41,498 nt of DNA from a virus, in the IMG/VR virus record IMGVR_UViG_3300020391_000002, positions 1 through 41,498 of that record. One strand, given 5' to 3'. The notes beneath the pieces are model-generated. The model searched no databases. It saw nothing but the letters and a program-made list of their open reading frames with translations, and was not told the origin of the DNA. Shown here in pieces: positions 38,201-41,498 of this stretch (positions are counted from its first letter, which is position 1; the number at the start of each line of letters is the position of its first letter). The position numbers were made by a program, and so were the translations under genes.

Positions 38201-40616
38201 TTGTTTGAAATAATATTGCGTCAGTTCCTGAAGAAACTGCATTGATTCTATTGTGAGCAAGTTCTAAATAATTGGTTGAATTATATGAGGCTCTTATTGT
38301 ATTGACATCTGCTCCTCCGCTAGATACTTCAAGTTTAGTTGAGGGCGCAGTGGTAGCTCCGACCATAAGGGAGCCGTTGGGAATGTTGACTTTGTTAGAT
38401 TGGATTGTCATTTCAGGGGAACCGCCTGTTGAGACAAACTGGAGGGTATTACTTGTATTATCAAGTTTTATTTGACCTACTGATTCAGAAGAATCATCTC
38501 CAAAAAATATACCAGCAAACCCAGTTGCAGGAGCATTTATTGATATGACTGTCCCTGCACTGTTATTGTTTTGAAATAATGCTACAGTCCTTGCATTCAC
38601 AGAAGAAAGACCCGTTGTTCCTCCTCTTACTACATCAAGCTTTGCACTTGGCGCAGTGGTAGCTCCAACCATAAGTGAGCCGTTGGGGATGTTGACGTTT
38701 TGTGATCCTGTAAGATGTAATACTTGAGTTCCACCAGTTGTAAAATTTAGGTTATTAGCTCCTTGACTGTACATTCCAGTGTCAGTGTCATCGTCAAAGG
38801 AAAAAGTTGGATTATTTGCGCTACTTACAATAGCCCTAAGCCTTGCTCCTTTGCCTCCTAAGTTAGCTTGTAAAACATTTGTTGAAGTGCCAAATTCTGC
38901 AATGTTAAATTCTGTAGCACTTACTGAGCCTGTCACGCTTATGCCTGTGGAGGTGGTTTGGAGTTTTACATTATTATCAAATCGTAGAACTACTTGAGCG
39001 TTAGGAACACACTCAATAAAATTTTCGCCTGTATCAGACTGTATGCGCAGTTGGTTTGCTTGAATGTTTAAATTACCAGTTCCTGCATCTTTAATATAAC
39101 TGTTATTTCCATCATGATAAATCTGTAAGTCTTGTGAATTACCAAATCGTATTGCATTATTATCAGGAATATTTACATCTGTAAATTGAGAAATAGCGGA
39201 GGCTACTACGCCCCCTGTCACGCTTATGCCTGTGGAGGTTGTCTCTAATTTTAAGTTGCCACTATGATGAAGTGTTGTATTGCCATCTGCTGTCGCAGTT
39301 AAAGAGCTTTGCCCTGCTTTAGCTTGTATATATAGAATCCCCGAAAAGCTTGATGATCCTTGTATAATATTGCTTGAACCATCGTGATATAGTTGTAAAT
39401 CGTTTCCATCACCAAGTCTAAATAATCGATTATCACCTAATGATAAATTTCCCTGTACGGACGTATTCATTTGCAGAATTAAAAGTCCAGAAAAACCTTC
39501 TCCAATTTGGATGTTGCCATTTGAAGTTACTCCTTCTAATGCTCGTTGACCTCCAAAATAAATACGATTATTGCCACCAGAGAAATTTAGTCCTCCACCA
39601 CTTCCGTTGATGAATAATGCTTGAGTTGAAGTGCTATTTACAGTCAATGATCCGAAAGTGCCTGATCCCGTTGATGAGATACCTGCGTTGGCAGTAAACA
39701 CACCGCTATCATTAATGGTTGCTTTTGTTGATCCATCAACTCTGAATTGTATTGCTGAACTATTTACTGCTCCGTCTTCATCAACACCAATTCTGAGATT
39801 TGCTCCGTTTGTTTGAAGAGTAGAAGTTCCAGAGTTATCAGTTAAATTTATGCCTGCACCTGCATCTGTAGAGGTAAAGGTTGCTACAGTATTTGTTGTT
39901 CCTGAGTTTGCACTGATTTCACCACTGGAAATAGCTCCGCTTAGATGTAAGTTTTTGAATCTTGCTCCACTCACGCCCAAATCAGTTGTTCCATCATTTG
40001 ATGCATTTGTGCCTACATTAAATGGTATTATGGATTTCACATTATCATCAAATCTAACACCAACATCTGATGTTCCTATTACCATATCACTAAACTTAGA
40101 ATTAATTTGACCTATGACCGATCCATCTTTTCTAAATTCAGCTACTGCCCCATCACTATTTCTTCTATTTAATCTCAGCGCATAAGTTCCATCTGACGTT
40201 GAGTCCACTCTTACACCTAACTCAACTCCATCCGTTGCGATATTTGACGAAGTTTTATTGACAAGCAAGTTGCCAGATGCATCAACTCGTACACGCTCAC
40301 TTCCATTATTAAAAAATCGTAGTGCGCCTGCTCCATTGTTTTTGAATATTCCATCAGTTGATGAAGTTGCAATTTGCATTGAGTTATCGGATGCAACAAA
40401 ATTTACAGCAACCCCTGTATCAGAACTTGTAAATGTCGCGACAGTATCCGTTGTACCAGAATTGACACTCAAGGTTCCAGTAGAAATTGTGAGAGCACCC
40501 GTTAAAGTGCCCCCACCAACTTCAAGTTTGTCGGTATTGAGATTGGTAAAGTTAGCATCAACCTCATTATTAGTAAGAGGTGAACCTTTACCACTACGAG
40601 TGACAATAGTAGCCAT
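32244..40616 (-). CDS. Giant tail fibre with C-terminal peptidase S74 chaperone domain
   Basis: The product is 2,790 residues, about a fifth of the genome. Most of it is beta-rich repeat: about fourteen copies of a [G/N]-x-V/I-GIGTTSP-xxx-L-x-V unit, such as SGRVGIGTTSPSAKL. NIPNGSLMVGATTAP occurs three times, and its DNA is nearly identical over 47 bases (34921-34967, 38344-38390, 38650-38696). The last ~90 residues are an intramolecular chaperone (S74): SDARLKENIE with the self-cleaving Ser near 2701, YGMIAQEV and a coiled-coil end. It folds the fibre trimer and is then cut off. This is the main candidate for host recognition. ATG 40616 follows AAGAG. Confidence 0.93.
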   Translation of the reverse strand: MATIVTRSGKGSPLTNNEVDANFTNLNTDKLEVGGGTLTGALTISTGTLSVNSGTTDTVATFTSSDTGVAVNFVASDNSMQIATSSTDGIFKNNGAGALRFFNNGSERVRVDASGNLLVNKTSSNIATDGVELGVRVDSTSDGTYALRLNRRNSDGAVAEFRKDGSVIGQINSKFSDMVIGTSDVGVRFDDNVKSIIPFNVGTNASNDGTTDLGVSGARFKNLHLSGAISSGEISANSGTTNTVATFTSTDAGAGINLTDNSGTSTLQTNGANLRIGVDEDGAVNSSAIQFRVDGSTKATINDSGVFTANAGISSTGSGTFGSLTVNSTSTQALFINGSGGGLNFSGGNNRIYFGGQRALEGVTSNGNIQIGEGFSGLLILQMNTSVQGNLSLGDNRLFRLGDGNDLQLYHDGSSNIIQGSSSFSGILYIQAKAGQSSLTATADGNTTLHHSGNLKLETTSTGISVTGGVVASAISQFTDVNIPDNNAIRFGNSQDLQIYHDGNNSYIKDAGTGNLNIQANQLRIQSDTGENFIECVPNAQVVLRFDNNVKLQTTSTGISVTGSVSATEFNIAEFGTSTNVLQANLGGKGARLRAIVSSANNPTFSFDDDTDTGMYSQGANNLNFTTGGTQVLHLTGSQNVNIPNGSLMVGATTAPSAKLDVVRGGTTGLSSVNARTVALFQNNNSAGTVISINAPATGFAGIFFGDDSSESVGQIKLDNTSNTLQFVSTGGSPEMTIQSNKVNIPNGSLMVGATTAPSTKLEVSSGGADVNTIRASYNSTNYLELAHNRINAVSSGTDAILFQTSGTNRAIINSTGLGIGTTSPTERLTVSEPSSGNTVKIASFVNPVGTANTGVQLWLSGTNTTTRGTFITAVAESTSNDHTLRFGTSAASSAPTERMRINSSGRVGIGTTSLSADGLTIGTINNNCEFDLTHTSGKRYRLNSLANGNFQVENKTDSLTVLTINSSGNAGINIGNPTQKLHVGGNAIITGLTRIGDGSASSPSYQFINDTDTGMFRASSNVLGFSTGGSERMRIDSSGRVGVGTASPSAKLEIGGMGAGEQAFLIESPRNDALSNGLARINITDINCPFTGLQIDHAGTGLALDINGKAEFTGSVTSTGLTVANTGFARITLQDSDATNQKGFIDSNGGDLNLTSQNGTSHGDIFLKRYNGTNTILTAQFANNGDISFYDGSGNQGLFFDSSSSRLGIGTTSPSAPLEVLATATTSTDIAHFSNSNDVRKAKFHLSGGGDGQLSLFDGNNNINVLLSALGNSYINGGNLGLGTTSPAERLHVHESSTSASRIRLSNTDGYLEIGTNNQVSNLDSETHTFRNETGSSEYMRIDSSGNLLVGTTSSYGDKLNVNGTGHFTGNLTLSRQSNNSGSTGLAFEHTRSTTVNGNTIVQAGDQLGYIAFRGNDGDQFLDGAFVISFVDGTPGNNDMPTNLQFWTTADGASSPTERMRITSAGNIGLGTTSPARRLSVETSGTSIVSSFKRSDAANAFITFSDSSTTSDAHVGVGAAGDSLFFRASNVEQVRINNTGLGIGTTNPQASLHAAGNILSTGTVQIFPSSAGAASVQMQRQGQGTAWSLAQGNTTTDMFEILRGASSYFAVNSSGNVGIGETDPDSTLTVKGSAHTNFQVKSGSESTKAFIQTVQDTDIRIGSSTNHPVALYQNGLERMRIDSSGRVGVGTTSPSAKLETMSTNAGGDTTLIQIRNNSSDQSTSSSFRFVNSTSGTATAGGAELSAIRDNNAGGDLVFKTAAQSTATLTTALTLDSSQNATFSGSVSATGGDYTTSGTASLADGTNGLRIVREGGDSAGSLGNGITFAQRWFSGSNLEIRTGAIFGKKTAGSGNFGGGLSLYSQPQSGADMVESLSINHLQQVNIPNGSLMVGATTAPDSIVHIQKNQSGVAHALKLENSAGGNNSGFDIDFQMASSGLSAKIGVVRTNSPGAGDTDMFFSTSSNGTTPTERLRISHDGSSVFSGAITATGLNISSSSGNQTLLIDSIGGVSEIELRTSSGSISNYIRSGLGGSAVLQFMTGGENERLRIDSSGRVGIGTTNPTYKLHVAGTSYLSGGIQLNSTDKITIGNPNQFITAVNDTSLTLATNGSASLTILDNGNVGIGTSSPVTKLQISHNGGHTSGTVQIAESSFDLFNPIEADTNEKGSIITFSDHYYDGSNYIRTTRAGIKGGTDEAGNNGAGFLSFYTNQNGGANTLIERGRFDKSGNLLVGKTATSLATAGIALMSNDQVRVTTASDNPIELNRLNTAGDIARFYQDTVQKGNISVSSFGMGFGGGTRTSDFFLKTDGTASFASGVNVGIGVSPVTSLSFGEASTGITFLSTATNFNSGKVSGIRGEVTGTGHGNLAFDTFQGGNGGGERMVLLSNGNLLIGKTADNDTSAGIRFQSNGSGSFVRDNNVALNVNRLTGDGNLVEFRKDSNLKGSVAYFGNEIQIGQGNVNIQFSSATNAIVPANSNGTANNAAIDLGLTAAKFKDAHFSGTVNAATGLTTAANQRVQSSSGMLFLNGPSALTFEVGAGSEKMRLTSTGLGIGTQVPASLLNVFTDTGRDFRVDHGTANRTILSTDRGMIIKAGGGYSLDLDTNSSSGTLRFFANGSESARLTSGGDFLVGTSAVADTDNAITLRNDGRATFASNVSSTTIEVIRHSSGTAMEFVNTGGSPIVGSITVTGSATAYNTSSDARLKENIEDADDSGTAIDSLLVRQFDWKSDGKHEDYGMIAQEVIHTCPNAVSVPQEDGEMMGIDYSKMVPLLLKEIQELRKRVKKLEE

Positions 40617-40626
40617 TTGCTAACTC

Positions 40627-41079
40627 TTATGATGCTGTAAGTGTAATAGTCCAAGTTACAGACATTGTATCGTCTGATGCTTTATTTACTACTGGGAAAA
40701 CTGTACGACAAAGCATGTCACCACCACTGCTTGCATTGAAGATCCCTGCCTCTGTAACCGCGCCAGTACCTTCTCCTGCTTCAAAAGATGAAACATAAAC
40801 AACAGTATTAGTTGATGGCGTTGAGCTGTCAAGGGCTTCTCTTGAGCCTAGAATCGATACCAAATCGGTTTGACCTGCCGCCGCCGCAGTTGTACCTGAT
40901 CCAAGAGCCATGTGAGACATTACATTTTTGGATGTGCCTGTCATACGAGAACAAATGAACGTCAAACCAACGGTAACGATCAAATTCTTCTCATTCCTTT
41001 TTTCTTTAATTTTTCCAAACTTGTCCCGTAAAACTATCTCTAGTTCTCCATAAAGTTTGATGTTTGTTTGCTTGTTCAT
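40627..41079 (-). CDS. Small structural protein of the fibre module
   Basis: The product is 150 residues. A conserved-looking start (KLYGELEIVLRDKFGKIKEK) and a middle pattern, ICSRMTGTSKNVMSHMALGS, are seen in small virion proteins of marine tailed phages. The rest is Thr/Ser/Gly-rich beta sequence (VTWTITLTAS at the end). ATG 41079 follows AAGGT. It sits between the 18-residue-repeat protein and the giant fibre, so it may be an adaptor between fibre parts. Function inferred from position. Confidence 0.78.
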   Translation of the reverse strand: MNKQTNIKLYGELEIVLRDKFGKIKEKRNEKNLIVTVGLTFICSRMTGTSKNVMSHMALGSGTTAAAAGQTDLVSILGSREALDSSTPSTNTVVYVSSFEAGEGTGAVTEAGIFNASSGGDMLCRTVFPVVNKASDDTMSVTWTITLTAS

Positions 41080-41091
41080 ATTTATACCTTA

Positions 41092-41467
41092 TCAAAAAGT
41101 GAAACTTGTTCCAACATAATCCTCTGCAAAATAATCAAAAGCGCAGTAACCTTGACTCCTGCCAACTCCTGCATCACTCAGCCCAATACCGTTGTTTTGG
41201 ACAGTTCCGAAACCAATAGTATCATTATCTGCCAAAACTGAGAAATTAGAAACAGTTTTTATGAAAGTAAAAGTTGAATCATCTCCTGCTATACCGTCAG
41301 CATCATCTGTAACAAAAGCAGTGTCAGCTAAAAAGATATCTCTTGCAAATTGTGGCACATCAGAAAAGTTTGCCGAATCGCTCACAACTTTTGTCAACGG
41401 CAAGTCTTGTGCATCTGTAAATGCCGCGCTGTTTGCAAAAACCTTTCCAACAAGCAACGTGTCATTA
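41092..41467 (-). CDS. 18-residue tandem-repeat structural protein, C-terminal part
   Basis: This is the continuation of the gene at 1-863 across the circular join. Bases 41468-41498 are the duplicated overlap. Repeat units continue (KVFANSAAFTDAQDLPLT, KVVSDSANFSDVPQFARD) and become degenerate. The end is a non-repeat tail of about 30 residues (GYCAFDYFAEDYVGTSFTF), aromatic-rich, possibly a foot or tip domain. The internal ATG at 41457 is just the first Met in the truncated right half and is not a gene start. Confidence 0.85.
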
Positions 41468-41498
41468 TCTGATCCTTCAAAAGCGTTAGAAAATGGCT
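41468..41498. repeat. Terminal direct repeat, right copy (circular closure)
   Basis: Exact copy of bases 1-31. Removing one copy leaves 41,467 unique bases and joins the two halves of the 18-residue-repeat protein in frame. Confidence 0.93.

Noticed and set aside
32416-40623. Many plus-strand open frames opposite the giant fibre (for example 32416-32823, 33400-33771, 40258-40623)
   Set aside because: They mirror the repetitive Ser/Thr/Gly codons of the fibre, lack ribosome sites and have amino-acid composition typical of antisense frames.
1-41498. tRNA genes
   Set aside because: I looked for T-arm patterns with matching acceptor stems by eye and saw none; a tRNAscan-SE run would be decisive.

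Overview
This window looks like one complete tailed-phage genome, about 41.5 kb and AT-rich. The first 31 bases are repeated exactly as the last 31 bases, and one reading frame runs across that join, so the sequence is almost certainly a circularly closed contig of 41,467 unique bases opened at an arbitrary point. The plan is that of a lambda/HK97-like siphovirus: HK97-type capsid and prohead protease, a long tape measure, a major tail tube protein, and a gpG/gpGT-style frameshifted tail chaperone. Several tail, connector and holin proteins resemble families shared with alphaproteobacterial gene transfer agents. The giant S74 fibre and small conserved proteins are typical of marine phages. A marine alphaproteobacterial host is therefore my guess, not something the sequence proves. 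I see no integrase, tRNA gene, DNA polymerase or CRISPR array.

Layout. Nearly all late genes are on the minus strand and read as one long, tightly overlapping series. It starts at a divergent control region near 13.54-13.64 kb and runs down through the window start, across the circular join, and from the window end down to 18.26 kb. In order of transcription it holds: a Cro-like regulator (13.5 kb); an O-like replication initiator with iteron-like repeats, a second replication-type gene and a Vsr-like nuclease (13.3-11.9 kb); a ParB-domain DNA methyltransferase; small and large terminase, portal and Mu-F-type head protein (10.4-5.55 kb); a small cassette of unknown genes with its own divergent promoters (5.5-4.37 kb); a structured intergenic element; prohead protease, capsid and accessory head genes (4.16-0.86 kb). 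Across the join come a protein of 18-residue repeats, a 2,790-residue S74 fibre, small membrane proteins, head-tail connectors (31-28.9 kb), tail tube, frameshifted chaperone, tape measure and tail tip (28.9-20.5 kb), and a lysis region with holin-like membrane proteins and a T4-type lysozyme (20.5-18.6 kb), ending in a staphylococcal-type nuclease.

The plus strand carries the early block at 13.64-18.28 kb: a RecB/Cas4-like nuclease, a probable single-strand annealing protein, an SSB-like protein ending EEEIPF, an HNH nuclease, several small unknown genes, an XRE regulator and a zinc-ribbon protein. The early and late blocks converge and overlap by 20 bases at 18.26-18.28 kb. A 53-residue plus-strand gene also sits alone inside the head module.

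Regulatory signals link distant loci. A 13-base palindrome ACCCAANTTGGGT occurs both at the main divergent region and beside the minus promoter of the small cassette. A second dyad, GTATA-N6-TATAC, overlaps the start regions of three plus-strand genes, two of them with good sigma70-type promoters. Other controls are two good intrinsic terminators, a dnaX-type slippery site with an upstream SD-like stimulator in the tail chaperone, and a 65-base multi-stem element before the protease gene. No gap between genes exceeds about 210 bases.
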